Under the pieces are notes generated by a model that had not been told where the DNA came from, made no database searches, and saw nothing but the letters and a program-made list of their open reading frames with translations. A stretch of DNA of 57,827 nt from Gammaproteobacteria bacterium (GTDB lineage Bacteria > Pseudomonadota > Gammaproteobacteria > Xanthomonadales > Wenzhouxiangellaceae): assembly GCA_003560975.1 (NCBI GenBank), contig PWJA01000088.1, positions 1 through 57,827 on the forward strand. Direction: 5' to 3'. The position numbers and the translations under genes are program-made. Shown here piece after piece: positions 10,223 through 19,164 of the stretch; position 1 is the stretch's first letter, and every line of letters starts with the position of its first letter.

Positions 10223-12154
10223 ATGACCGATGTTGCCGGGGTCGAAACCCGTTCGTTCGATACCGAGGTTCACCAGCTCCTCAAGCTGATGATCAACGCC
10301 CTGTATTCCAACCGCGAGATTTTCCTTCGCGAGCTGCTCTCCAACGCCTCGGACGCGAGCGACAAGCTTCGCTTCGAGGCCCTGACCGACGAGCGGCTGA
10401 AAGGACTGGACCAGGATCTGGCCATCGATATTGCCTTCGATGCCGAAGCCGGCACGCTTTCCATCCGCGATCGCGGCATCGGCATGAACCGCGACGAGGT
10501 CATCGAAAATCTCGGTACCATCGCCCGATCCGGGACCCGCCGGTTCCTGGAGAGCCTGTCCGGCGACCAGCGCAAGGACGCCCGCCTGATCGGCCAGTTC
10601 GGGGTCGGATTCTATTCGGCGTTCATCGTCGCCGAGGAAGTGACGGTGACCACGAGACGGGCCAACGAAAGCCCCGAATCCGGGGTGCGCTGGGTCTCCG
10701 ATGGACAGGGCGAGTATCGCATCGAGGCCGTCGAGCGCCCTGAACAGGGCACCGAGATCACCCTCCGGATTCGTCCCGAGCACCGCGATCTGCTCACCGT
10801 CTGGCAGCTCAAGCGCATCATCCATCACTATTCCAACCACCTGGCGTTTCCGATTCGACTGCACAAACCGGCCGCGGAGCAGGAGCAGGAATCCGGGGGC
10901 ACCGACGCCAAGGGCAAGGAAGCCGAGGTGGAGCTGGTCAACGACAGCAAGGCTTTGTGGACGCGTCCGCGGGCCGAGGTGGACGAGGACGAGTATCGCG
11001 ATTTCTACAGCAGCCTGACGGGAGACCCCGAAGCTCCGCTGAGCTGGGCCCATCATCACGTCGAAGGCAGCCAGCGCTTCAGCCTGCTGCTGTTTCTTCC
11101 GTCCTCGGCCCCGTTCGACATGCTGATCAACCGGGACGAGCGCGAAGGGGTCAAGCTCTACATCGAGCGGGTGTTCATCATGGACGCCGCCGAGCAGGTC
11201 GTCCCTCGCTATCTGCGCTTCATGCGCGGGGTGATCGATTCGGCCGACCTGCCCCTGAACATTTCGCGCGAGCTGCTGCAGGACAGTCCGCTGCTGAAGA
11301 AAATCCGCGCGACCGTGGTCAAGCGCAGCCTGGATCTGATCGAAAAGCTGGCCGAGCAGGGCGGCGAGCCCTGGCAGAAGTTCCTCGAGGCGTTCGGTTC
11401 GGTGCTCAAGGAAGGCGTGATCGAGGATTTCGAGCAGCGCGAGCGGATTGCCGGCCTGCTGCGCTTCGCCTCGACTGCCGAGGACGGCGCCGGCCGGGTC
11501 GGCCTCGATCAGTACATCGAACGAATGAAGGACGATCAGGAGCAGATCTGGTATCTGACCGCAGACAACCTGCAGGTGGCGCGCACCAGCCCCCACCTGG
11601 AAGTGTTCGCAAAGCACGGCATCGAGGTGTTGCTTTTGACCGATCGCATCGATGAATGGCTGGTCGGTCACCTGAACGAATACAAGGGCAAGCCGCTGAA
11701 GTCGGTCGCTCGCGGCAAGCTGGACCTGGGCGAAAAGACCGAGCCGAATGCCGAGGCGCTGGCCTTGGCCGGACGGATCAAGAAAGCCCTGGGCGAGCGC
11801 GTCGGCAACGTTCAGCCGGGCCGCCGCCTGACCGAATCGCCGGCCTGCGTGGTCGCCGACGACAACGAGCTGTCCCCGCTCATGGCGCGCATGATGCGCC
11901 AGGCCGGGCAGGACGTGCCCGAGACCAGGCCCAACCTCGAAATCAATCCGGACCATGCGCTGCTGGGCCTGATGGCGCGAGTCGACGATGATTCCCGGTT
12001 TGCCGAACTGGCCAGCCTGGTGCTGGATCAGGCCTTGCTGGCCGAGGGCGGTGAGCTGGCCGATCCGGCGGCCTACGTGCGCCGGGTCAATGCCTTGCTG
12101 GTCGAGGCCCTGGACCATCGCCTGAGCGACCCGGCCGCGTCGGCGGCGTCTTGA
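10223..12154 (+). CDS. htpG: Chaperone HtpG (bacterial Hsp90)
   Basis: 643 residues, close to E. coli HtpG. The GHKL ATPase domain shows LRELLSNASDASDKLRF, DRGIGMNRDEVIENLGTIARSGT and GQFGVGFYSAFIVA; the middle domain has the RGVIDSADLPLNISRELLQ block with the catalytic arginine region; the dimerisation domain ends the protein. ATG 10223 follows an AAAGGA site at about 10208-10213 and matches the family N-terminus. Cytosolic dimeric chaperone of the heat-shock response. No obvious sigma-32 promoter was identified in the 194-base gap upstream. Confidence 0.97.
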   Translation: MTDVAGVETRSFDTEVHQLLKLMINALYSNREIFLRELLSNASDASDKLRFEALTDERLKGLDQDLAIDIAFDAEAGTLSIRDRGIGMNRDEVIENLGTIARSGTRRFLESLSGDQRKDARLIGQFGVGFYSAFIVAEEVTVTTRRANESPESGVRWVSDGQGEYRIEAVERPEQGTEITLRIRPEHRDLLTVWQLKRIIHHYSNHLAFPIRLHKPAAEQEQESGGTDAKGKEAEVELVNDSKALWTRPRAEVDEDEYRDFYSSLTGDPEAPLSWAHHHVEGSQRFSLLLFLPSSAPFDMLINRDEREGVKLYIERVFIMDAAEQVVPRYLRFMRGVIDSADLPLNISRELLQDSPLLKKIRATVVKRSLDLIEKLAEQGGEPWQKFLEAFGSVLKEGVIEDFEQRERIAGLLRFASTAEDGAGRVGLDQYIERMKDDQEQIWYLTADNLQVARTSPHLEVFAKHGIEVLLLTDRIDEWLVGHLNEYKGKPLKSVARGKLDLGEKTEPNAEALALAGRIKKALGERVGNVQPGRRLTESPACVVADDNELSPLMARMMRQAGQDVPETRPNLEINPDHALLGLMARVDDDSRFAELASLVLDQALLAEGGELADPAAYVRRVNALLVEALDHRLSDPAASAAS

Positions 12155-12215
12155 GGCGCCGCCTGGTGCCTGCCCGGCGACTGCACCCGGCTGCGCGAAG
12201 GGCTGGAAGAATCGC

Positions 12216-13007
12216 ATGAGGCCGTCGGGGACCGCGACGTGGCGCCAGTCTCTGGGCGAGTGGGTCGAGGGGCGGCGGGTCACGCGTTTCATCATCGTGT
12301 TGATCGTGGTCAACGCGATCATTCTCGGTCTGGAGACCTCGCCGGCGGTCATGGAGGTGGCCGGAACGCTGCTGATTCTCGCCAACCAGACGATTCTGGG
12401 CGTCTTCGTGGTCGAGATCGCGCTGAAGCTGGTCGCCTTCGGGCCGCGCTTTTTTCGCTCCGGCTGGAACGTGTTCGACTTCTTCATCGTCGGGATTGCC
12501 CTGGTTCCGGCCGCCGGACCCTTCGAAATTCTGCGCGCCCTGCGCATCCTGCGGGTGTTGCGTCTGCTGTCGCAGGTGCCCAAGCTGCGCGCGATCATCG
12601 AATCGCTGCTGCGGGCCCTCCCGGGCATGGGCTGGACCGCGCTGCTGCTGGTGCTGGTGTTCTACATCTTCGCGGTGATGGGGACGATGCTGTTTGCCGA
12701 GGACTTTCCGGAATACTGGGGCAATCTCGGCCTGAGCCTGTTTTCCCTGTTTCAGATCATGACCCTGGAATCCTGGTCGTCCGGCGTCGCCCGGCCGATG
12801 ATGGAAGCCTACCCGCTGATCTGGGTCTACTTCGTGCCGTTCATCCTGATCTCGAGCTTCATGGTGCTCAACCTGTTCATCGCCATCATCGTCACCGCGA
12901 CCCAGTCCATCCACCACGACGAAGAGGCCGAGCAGCACCAGGCCCTGCTCGATGAACTGCGCCGGATCAGCGAGCGGCTGGACCGTCTGGAAAAGTCGCG
13001 ACCGTGA
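12216..13007 (+). CDS. NaChBac-like voltage-gated sodium channel
   Basis: 263 residues, one six-helix domain (NaChBac is 274). The S4 voltage sensor carries arginines at 107, 110, 113 and 116 spaced every third residue (EILRALRILRVLRLL). The pore loop has TLESWSS at residues 183-189, the high-field-strength glutamate selectivity filter of bacterial Nav channels (NaChBac TLESWAS, NavAb TLESWSM). S6 spans about 203-228 and a charged C-terminal coiled coil about 234-260 for tetramerisation. Such channels conduct Na+ and have been linked to motility and pH homeostasis in alkaliphiles. It follows htpG by 61 bases on the same strand. Confidence 0.93.
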   Translation: MRPSGTATWRQSLGEWVEGRRVTRFIIVLIVVNAIILGLETSPAVMEVAGTLLILANQTILGVFVVEIALKLVAFGPRFFRSGWNVFDFFIVGIALVPAAGPFEILRALRILRVLRLLSQVPKLRAIIESLLRALPGMGWTALLLVLVFYIFAVMGTMLFAEDFPEYWGNLGLSLFSLFQIMTLESWSSGVARPMMEAYPLIWVYFVPFILISSFMVLNLFIAIIVTATQSIHHDEEAEQHQALLDELRRISERLDRLEKSRP

Positions 13008-13114
13008 GTTCGGGGTGGCTTCAACGGCGGATGACGGCAGATGAACGCGGTTAAAGCCACCGTGCCGAGCGCGATCGCCGGGGCCGGATCGTGTGCGTTC
13101 CTTTGTGCTTTCCC

Positions 13115-13501
13115 ATGACCGAACCGGCCGTGCGGCTCGACAAGTGGCTGTGGGCCGCGCGGTTTTTCAAGACCCGTGGCCTGGCCCAGCAGGCGGTTCG
13201 CGGCGGCCGGGTCGAGATCAACGACGCCAGGCCCAAGGCCTCGCGCCTGGTCCGCCCGGGCGACCGCCTCCGGATCGGCAAGGGTGAGCTGGTCTTCGAG
13301 GTCGAGGTGCTCAGCGTCGGCGACAAGCGCGTGTCGGCACCGCTGGCCCGGGACATGTATCGGGAGACGGCGGAGAGCCTGAAGCGGCGTCAGGATCAGA
13401 TCGAAGCGCGCCGCGAGGAGGGGCAAACCTCGGGCGATCCCGGCCGTCGGCCCGATCGCCGTCAGCGCCGGGCGATTCGGAAAATCCTGCGCGGTGACTG
13501 A
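13115..13501 (+). CDS. hslR: S4-domain heat-shock protein Hsp15
   Basis: 128 residues. The N-terminal S4 RNA-binding domain begins VRLDKWLWAARFFKTRGLAQQAVRGGRVEIN, the Hsp15 signature, followed by a basic C-terminal tail (RRPDRRQRRAIRK). Hsp15 binds stalled 50S subunits carrying nascent chain-tRNA and helps recycle them under heat shock. ATG 13115 is chosen over one 24 bases upstream because it matches the family start. The stop overlaps the GTG start of the MFS gene by 8 bases. A heat-shock protein near htpG is consistent in theme. Confidence 0.93.
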   Translation: MTEPAVRLDKWLWAARFFKTRGLAQQAVRGGRVEINDARPKASRLVRPGDRLRIGKGELVFEVEVLSVGDKRVSAPLARDMYRETAESLKRRQDQIEARREEGQTSGDPGRRPDRRQRRAIRKILRGD

Positions 13502-14702
13502 GCGCGATCGGCCACGCGGAATCCCGCCGGCGGGCCGGTTCGCCTTGTGCGCGGCACTGGTCTCGAGCATTGGCCAGACCTTTTTCATCGGCTTGTTCGG
13601 GGCCGACTTTCGGGCCGAGTTCGGCCTGAGCGAGGCGGCGCTGGGGGCGCTCTACGGAAGCGCGACCCTGACCAGCGGTGTGTTGATGTTCTGGTTGGGG
13701 GCCATCGCCGATGTCTGGCCGCTGCGTCGCGCCATCGTTCTGAGCAGCGCCGTGCTGGCGCTCGGGGCGCTGCTGGTGGGACAGGCCGGCGCGGTCTGGA
13801 TGCTGTTCGGCGGGCTGTTCCTGCTGCGCCTGGGCGGGCAGGGCTTGACCGGCCATCTGGCGGTGGTCGCTGCCGCTCGCCATGCCCGGCGCCGGCGCGG
13901 TCGCGCGGTGGCGATGGTTTCCTACGGCTTCATCCTCGGCGAGGCCACGTTCCCGCTGATCGTGGCCTTGCTGCTCGACCTGGTGAGCTGGCAGCAGGTC
14001 TGGATGCTGGCGGCGGCGGTTCTGGCCGGGCTCGCCCTGCCGCTGCTGTACGGACTGGCCCGGAGCCTGGGCTCGGGTGGCCCGTCGGAGGGGCAGGAAA
14101 ACGCGGCGGGAGGGGGGTCGATGGGGCGCCGCACCCTGCTCGGCGACGGCGGCTTCCTGCGCGTGCTCAGCGTGGTCCTGGTGCCGCCGGTGCTGGTGAC
14201 CGCGGTATTTCTTCACCAGGGAACCCTGGCCGAACTGCTGGCCTGGCAGCGCACGGACGTGGCCCGCGGTTTCATGGTCTTTGCCGCCGTCCAGGCGCTG
14301 CTGGCCTTTGCCGGCGGTCGCCTGATCGATCGTTTCAGCGCGCGCAGCCTGCTGCGGTTTTCGCTGCTGCCGGCCGCGGTCGCGATGCTCGGACTGGGCC
14401 TGTTGCCGTCGGGCCCGGCGCTGTGGCTGATGTTTGCCGGTCTCGGCATGACCGCCGGTCTGAACGGGGTGATCAGCGCGGCGGTCTGGGTCGAGTTGTT
14501 CGGAACCGCCCAGCTGGGCATGATCCGGGGCGTCTACGCTGCGCTGATGGTGGTCAGCACCGCCCTGGGCCCGGTGCTGCTGGGCTGGCTGCTGGGCCTG
14601 GGTGTCCCGCTGCTGGCCGTGGGTCTGGCGCTGGCGGCATACGCACTGATCGTGCCGGCGCTGCTGGTGCCGGGCATCCAGGGATTCGCGCACAAGACCT
14701 GA
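13494..14702 (+). CDS. MFS transporter
   Basis: 402 residues with about twelve hydrophobic helices and a charged central loop (around 195-215, rich in Gly and Arg). The loop between helices 4-5 has AARHARRRRGRAVAM, and the first half shows the GSATLTSGVLMFWLGAIADVWPLRRAI motif resembling the MFS loop 2-3 signature. GTG 13494 overlaps the hslR stop, suggesting translational coupling. The substrate cannot be told from sequence. It converges with uup. Confidence 0.85.
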   Translation: MTERDRPRGIPPAGRFALCAALVSSIGQTFFIGLFGADFRAEFGLSEAALGALYGSATLTSGVLMFWLGAIADVWPLRRAIVLSSAVLALGALLVGQAGAVWMLFGGLFLLRLGGQGLTGHLAVVAAARHARRRRGRAVAMVSYGFILGEATFPLIVALLLDLVSWQQVWMLAAAVLAGLALPLLYGLARSLGSGGPSEGQENAAGGGSMGRRTLLGDGGFLRVLSVVLVPPVLVTAVFLHQGTLAELLAWQRTDVARGFMVFAAVQALLAFAGGRLIDRFSARSLLRFSLLPAAVAMLGLGLLPSGPALWLMFAGLGMTAGLNGVISAAVWVELFGTAQLGMIRGVYAALMVVSTALGPVLLGWLLGLGVPLLAVGLALAAYALIVPALLVPGIQGFAHKT

Positions 14703-14729
14703 AGACCCGTAGCGGGGTCTACTGATTTT
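14703..14729 (+). terminator. Weak hairpin after the MFS gene
   Basis: AGACCC/GGGTCT six-base stem, six-base loop, and TTTT five bases after the stem. It lies between the convergent MFS and uup genes; a marginal terminator at best. Confidence 0.3.
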
Positions 14730-14734
14730 CCGGG

Positions 14735-16627
14735 TCAATCGCCGGTCGCGCCGCTCTCCAGCTCTTCCCAGCGCGCGTACAAACCGTCCAGTTCGCTCTG
14801 CAGGCGGTTGATTTCCTGACCGGCCTGGCCGATCCGTTCGGGATCGCCGCGGTAGAAGTCCGGGTCGTTCATGCGCTCGCCCAGATCCGCGATCCGCTGC
14901 TCCAGTTCCTCGACCCGGGCCGGCAGCTGGGCAAGTTCGCGGGCCAGCTTGTAGCTGAGTTTGGCCGGGCGCTGGGCCGCGACCGGGCGCCCGGTCGCCG
15001 CGCCGGCTGGCGCTTGCGGGGCGGCTTCCCCGGCAGGTTCCGGCGCGCTCTTGGCGCGCTGGCGCAGCCAGTCGCGGTAGCCGCCGACGTATTCGCCGAC
15101 GCGGCCGTTGCCTTCCATCACCAGCGTACTGGTGATCACGTTGTCGAGAAAATCACGGTCGTGGCTGACCATCAGCAGCGTGCCGGGGTATTCGCTGAGT
15201 AATTCCTCCAGCAGTTCCAGCGTCTCCAGGTCGAGGTCGTTGGTCGGCTCGTCCATGACCAGCAGGTTCGAGGGGCGGGCAAACAGCCGGGCCAGGAGGA
15301 GCCGGTTGCGTTCGCCGCCGGAAAGCTTGGTAATCGGTGCCCGGGCGCGTTCCGGGGCGAACAGGAAGTCCTGCAGATAGCCGATGATGTGCTTGCGTTT
15401 GCCGTTGATCTCGACGAAATCACGCCCTTCGGCGACGTTGTCGGCCGCGCTCCAGTCGTCGCGCAGGACCGCACGCTGCTGGTCGAAATAGGCGATTTCC
15501 AGCGCCGTACCCGGCGTTACCGAGCCGCGATCCGGGGTCAGCTGGCCGAGCAGTAGCTGGAGCAGGGTCGACTTGCCGCTGCCGTTGGGTCCGATCAGTC
15601 CGATGCGGTCGCCGCGCAGAATGGTCGTCGACAACCCATCGACGATGACCTGATCACCCCAGGCGAAGTGCACGTCCTCGACCTTGATCACCTTCTTGCC
15701 CGACTGGGCGGCGAGGCCGGCGCTCATGGCCACCTTGCCGGTCCGCTCCCGCCGCTGGGCCCGCTCCAGGCGCATTTGCTTGAGCGCCCTGACCCGACCC
15801 TCGTTGCGCGTCCGGCGCGCCTTGATGCCCTGACGGATCCAGACTTCCTCTTCGGCCAGCTGGCGGTCGAAGCGCTCGTTTTCCAGCGCCTCGGCGTGGG
15901 CGCGCTCGGCGACGCGGCGCAGGTAGTTCTTCCAGTCTCCCGGCCAGGAGGTCAGGCGGCCTCGATCCAGTTCGACGATGCGGGTCGCCAGGTTTTGCAG
16001 AAAGCGCCGATCATGGGTGACGAAGACCAGGCTCGCGGACAGCTGGCCAAGAAAGTCTTCCAGCCATTGGATGGATTCGATGTCGAGGTGGTTGGTCGGC
16101 TCGTCCAGAAGCAGGACGTCCGGCCTGGAAACCAGCGCCCGCCCCAGCAGGACGCGGCGTTTGCGACCGCCGGAGAGCTCGGCAAAGGGCTGCTCGCCGT
16201 CGAGGTCGAGCTCGCTGAGCAGGCGTTCGACCTGTTGTTCCAGATCCCAGCCGCCGGCGTCCTCGATCCGGCTGTGCAGAACGGCCAGGCGGTTCGGGTC
16301 GGGCGAGTCCTGGCTGATGCGGTGGTATTCGGCCAGCAGACCGCCCAGCTCGCCGAGACCGGCGGCGATCTGGTCGAACACGCTGCCCTCCGCGCCGGCC
16401 GGCACTTCCTGCTGCAGGCGCGCCACGCGCACCCCCTCCGGCCGGATGATCACCCCGTCATCGGGCTCGAGGATGCCGTCGAGCAAGCGCAGCAGGGTCG
16501 ATTTCCCGGCCCCGTTGCGCCCGACCAGGGCGATGCGTTCGCGCGGCTGGATGTCGAAGTCCACGCCTTCGAGCAGCAGCGGCCCGCCAATGGAGAAATC
16601 AACTTTTCGTAAGGAAAGCAGGGACAT
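14735..16627 (-). CDS. uup: ABC-F ATPase Uup
   Basis: 630 residues, near E. coli Uup (635). Two ABC domains: Walker A GRNGAGKS at 36-43 with signature LSGGRKRRVLLGRAL, and a second Walker A GPNGSGKSTLLQ with LSGGERNRLLLARLF. Both Walker B/D-loops read LLDEPTNHLD and VMDEPTNDLD. The C-terminal extension (ARELAQLPARVEELEQRIADLGE...) is the coiled-coil domain distinctive of Uup. ABC-F proteins act on the ribosome; Uup also influences transposon precise excision. ATG 16627 matches the family start (MSLLSLRKVDF). Confidence 0.95.
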   Translation of the reverse strand: MSLLSLRKVDFSIGGPLLLEGVDFDIQPRERIALVGRNGAGKSTLLRLLDGILEPDDGVIIRPEGVRVARLQQEVPAGAEGSVFDQIAAGLGELGGLLAEYHRISQDSPDPNRLAVLHSRIEDAGGWDLEQQVERLLSELDLDGEQPFAELSGGRKRRVLLGRALVSRPDVLLLDEPTNHLDIESIQWLEDFLGQLSASLVFVTHDRRFLQNLATRIVELDRGRLTSWPGDWKNYLRRVAERAHAEALENERFDRQLAEEEVWIRQGIKARRTRNEGRVRALKQMRLERAQRRERTGKVAMSAGLAAQSGKKVIKVEDVHFAWGDQVIVDGLSTTILRGDRIGLIGPNGSGKSTLLQLLLGQLTPDRGSVTPGTALEIAYFDQQRAVLRDDWSAADNVAEGRDFVEINGKRKHIIGYLQDFLFAPERARAPITKLSGGERNRLLLARLFARPSNLLVMDEPTNDLDLETLELLEELLSEYPGTLLMVSHDRDFLDNVITSTLVMEGNGRVGEYVGGYRDWLRQRAKSAPEPAGEAAPQAPAGAATGRPVAAQRPAKLSYKLARELAQLPARVEELEQRIADLGERMNDPDFYRGDPERIGQAGQEINRLQSELDGLYARWEELESGATGD

Positions 16628-16721
16628 GGGTCTTCCTGGAGCAACGGCGGGTCGGGTGGCGACGCGAGGGGAGCGTGCAGCGCATCGCAAGCCGACATGG
16701 TAGCCGATCCGGACGATGGGC

Positions 16722-16727
16722 TATGAT
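16722..16727 (+). promoter_or_regulatory. Probable -10 element for the ATP-grasp/alpha-E operon
   Basis: TATGAT, 28 bases upstream of the TTG at 16756. It overlaps the ATGs at 16723 and 16729, which argues against those as starts. Confidence 0.4.
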
Positions 16728-16755
16728 CATGTCATCCCACCGGGAGGAAAAAACC

Positions 16756-18228
16756 TTGAGCGAAGCTGCGGCGAACCGCCTGGACTGGACGTATCTGAGC
16801 GACTTCTGCGATGAACTCATCGGGCCGCGCGGCCGCCCGCGTCCGGCCAGCCGCAGGCTGTGGAAGTATCTGAAAAAGCTCGATCGCGACGAGCTGCTGG
16901 AACGCCGGGACGCCTGCGAGGTGGCGGCGCTGGTTGCCGGGATCACCTTTCGCGTCTACCACGACGAGGGCAGCGCCGACCGGGCCATGCCCTTCGATCT
17001 GATTCCGCGCGTCATTCCCCTGCACGAATGGCAGCGGATCAGCGCAGGACTGGAGCAGCGGGTGACCGCGCTCAACCTGTTCATCGACGACCTGTACGGC
17101 GAGCAAAAGATCATCCGCGACGGCGTGTTCCCCGCCGAAATCCTGGCCGGCTCGGCCAATTTCCGCGAGCAGTGTCGCGGGGTTCGGCCGCGCTACGGCG
17201 TGTGGGCCCACATCTGCGGCTCGGACCTGGTCCGTGATGCCGACGGCACCATGTACGTGCTCGAGGACAACCTGCGGGTTCCGTCCGGGGTGTCCTACAT
17301 GCTCGAAAACCGCCAGGTCATGAAGAAGGTCTTTCCCGAGCTGTTCGAGGACATCGACATTCAGCCGGTCGATGATTATCCGGCGCGCCTGTTCGACATG
17401 CTGGCCAGCCTGTCGCCGCGCCCGTCCGACTACCCGACCGTGGCTGTCCTCACCCCGGGGCAGTACAACTCGGCCTATTTCGAGCATGCCTGGCTGGCCC
17501 AGCAGATGGGCGTGGAGCTGGTCGAAGGCCGCGACCTGGTCGTGCTCGACGACGACTGCGTCTACATGCGCACCATTCACGGGCTGCGCCAGGTCGACGT
17601 GATCTACCGGCGCGTCGACGATGCCTTCCTGGATCCGGAGGTCTTTCGCAAGGATTCCATGCTCGGCGTGCCCGGACTGATGCGGGCCTGGAAAGCCGGC
17701 CATGTCGGTCTGGCCAACGCGCCGGGAGCGGGCGTGGCCGACGACAAGGTGGTCTATTCCTACGTCCCCGAGATCATCCGCTACTATCTCGATCAGGACG
17801 CGCTGGTTCCGAACGTGCCGACGTGGCGCTGCAGCATTCCATCCGAACTCGACCACGTTCTGGCCAACATCGACCAGCTGGTGGTCAAACCGGCCAACGA
17901 GTCGGGCGGCTACGGCATGCTGATCGGTCCGCATGCCAGCCGTTCGGAGCGCGCCAGTTTCAAGCGCCTGATCAAGGCCGACCCGCGCAACTACATCGCC
18001 CAGCCAACCCTGGCGATCTCGACCTGTCCAACGCTCTACGGCACCCAGATTGCCCCTCGCCACGTCGACTTGCGGCCGTTCATCCTGTCCAGCGACCAGC
18101 GTTACGTCACCACCGGCGGACTGACCCGGGTGGCGATGCGGGCCGGGTCGCTGGTCGTCAACTCCTCGCAGGGTGGCGGCAGCAAGGACACCTGGATCGT
18201 CGATACCGAAAGCAGAGGTGAAAGCTGA
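16756..18228 (+). CDS. Circularly permuted ATP-grasp protein (Anbu-linked)
   Basis: 490 residues from TTG 16756, which follows a strong GGGAGG site at 16742-16747 at good spacing; ATGs at 16723 and 16729 lie inside a probable -10 box. The sequence shows the DUF404/DUF407 circularly permuted ATP-grasp blocks: RYGVWAHICGSDLVRDADG, YVLEDNLRVPSGVSYMLENR, VVKPANESGGYGMLIGP and APRHVDLRPFIL. Such proteins are predicted to ligate an amine or amino acid to a carboxylate, and occur with alpha-E, transglutaminase-like and Anbu genes. Its stop overlaps the alpha-E start by one base. Substrate unknown. Confidence 0.9.
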   Translation: MSEAAANRLDWTYLSDFCDELIGPRGRPRPASRRLWKYLKKLDRDELLERRDACEVAALVAGITFRVYHDEGSADRAMPFDLIPRVIPLHEWQRISAGLEQRVTALNLFIDDLYGEQKIIRDGVFPAEILAGSANFREQCRGVRPRYGVWAHICGSDLVRDADGTMYVLEDNLRVPSGVSYMLENRQVMKKVFPELFEDIDIQPVDDYPARLFDMLASLSPRPSDYPTVAVLTPGQYNSAYFEHAWLAQQMGVELVEGRDLVVLDDDCVYMRTIHGLRQVDVIYRRVDDAFLDPEVFRKDSMLGVPGLMRAWKAGHVGLANAPGAGVADDKVVYSYVPEIIRYYLDQDALVPNVPTWRCSIPSELDHVLANIDQLVVKPANESGGYGMLIGPHASRSERASFKRLIKADPRNYIAQPTLAISTCPTLYGTQIAPRHVDLRPFILSSDQRYVTTGGLTRVAMRAGSLVVNSSQGGGSKDTWIVDTESRGES

Positions 18229-19163
18229 TGCTCTCGCGCGTGGCCGAAAACCTGTACTGGTACGGGCGCTACCTGGAGCGTGCCGAGGACCTGGGCCGCC
18301 TGATCAACGTCAACGGCCACCTGATGCTGGACCTGCCGCGCAAGATGGCGCCGGGATGGGCGCCGCTGATCCGGATCACCGGCAGCCAGGCCCTGTTCGA
18401 CGAGATCTTCGACGACAACGGCGAACGCCAGGTGGTCCGCTTTCTGCTGGCCGAGCCGCGCCACTCGGGCTCGGTGCTGTCGTGCCTGAACCTGGCCCGG
18501 GAGAACCTTCGCGCCGCCCGCGACCTGCTGCCGCGGGAAGTCTGGGAACAGACCAACGATCTGTGCCTGACCGCCCAGGCGCAGCTGGCCGGCAACCTCT
18601 CGAAACGCCGCCGTCAGGAGTTCATCGATCTGATGATCCGGCGCTGCCAGCAGCTGATCGGCATGCTCGCCGATATCATGAGTCACGACTACGCCTGGGA
18701 CTTCATCCTGCTGGGCCGCTACCACGAGCGAGCCGACATGACCAGCCGCATCCTCGACGTGCGCTCGGCCCACCTGTTGCGCGGCCTGGACGATATCAAG
18801 CCCTTCGATCAGCTGCAGTGGATGAGCGTCCTGAAATCGCTGACCGCCTACCAGATGTACCGCCGCCACGTCCGGCTGCGCGTGCGCGGGCCGGACGTGC
18901 TCCGGTTCCTGCTCGGCAACCCCCTGTTTCCGCGTTCTGTGGCGTTTTGCCTGGTCGCCATGGCCGAGCGCCTCGAGAGCTTGCCCGAGCATGAGGACAC
19001 GCTGGTTGCGGTGGGCCGGCTCAAGCGCTTGCTGGACCAGGCCGACCCCGATACCCTGATCCAGGGCCAGCTCAGCGAGTTCCTCGACCGGATTCAGCTG
19101 GAACTGATCGGCGTCGGCGAGCTGATCACCCAGACCTGGTTTCGCGTGCAGCCGTCGGAATGA
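18228..19163 (+). CDS. Alpha-E domain protein (DUF403)
   Basis: 311 residues, essentially all helical. MLSRVAENLYWYGRYLERAEDLGRLINVN and LLGRYHERADMTSRILDVRSAHLL are the two E-rich helical motifs that define the alpha-E family. The family nearly always follows a circularly permuted ATP-grasp gene, as here (one-base TGATG overlap), and the pair probably makes a peptide-like modification whose product is unknown. The convergent gene one base beyond the stop is the Anbu peptidase. Confidence 0.92.
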   Translation: MLSRVAENLYWYGRYLERAEDLGRLINVNGHLMLDLPRKMAPGWAPLIRITGSQALFDEIFDDNGERQVVRFLLAEPRHSGSVLSCLNLARENLRAARDLLPREVWEQTNDLCLTAQAQLAGNLSKRRRQEFIDLMIRRCQQLIGMLADIMSHDYAWDFILLGRYHERADMTSRILDVRSAHLLRGLDDIKPFDQLQWMSVLKSLTAYQMYRRHVRLRVRGPDVLRFLLGNPLFPRSVAFCLVAMAERLESLPEHEDTLVAVGRLKRLLDQADPDTLIQGQLSEFLDRIQLELIGVGELITQTWFRVQPSE

Positions 19164-19164
19164 C

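Noticed and set aside
9824-12628. Long minus-strand frame antisense to htpG and the channel gene
   Set aside because: No family motif; composition is that of a shadow of well-recognised plus-strand genes.
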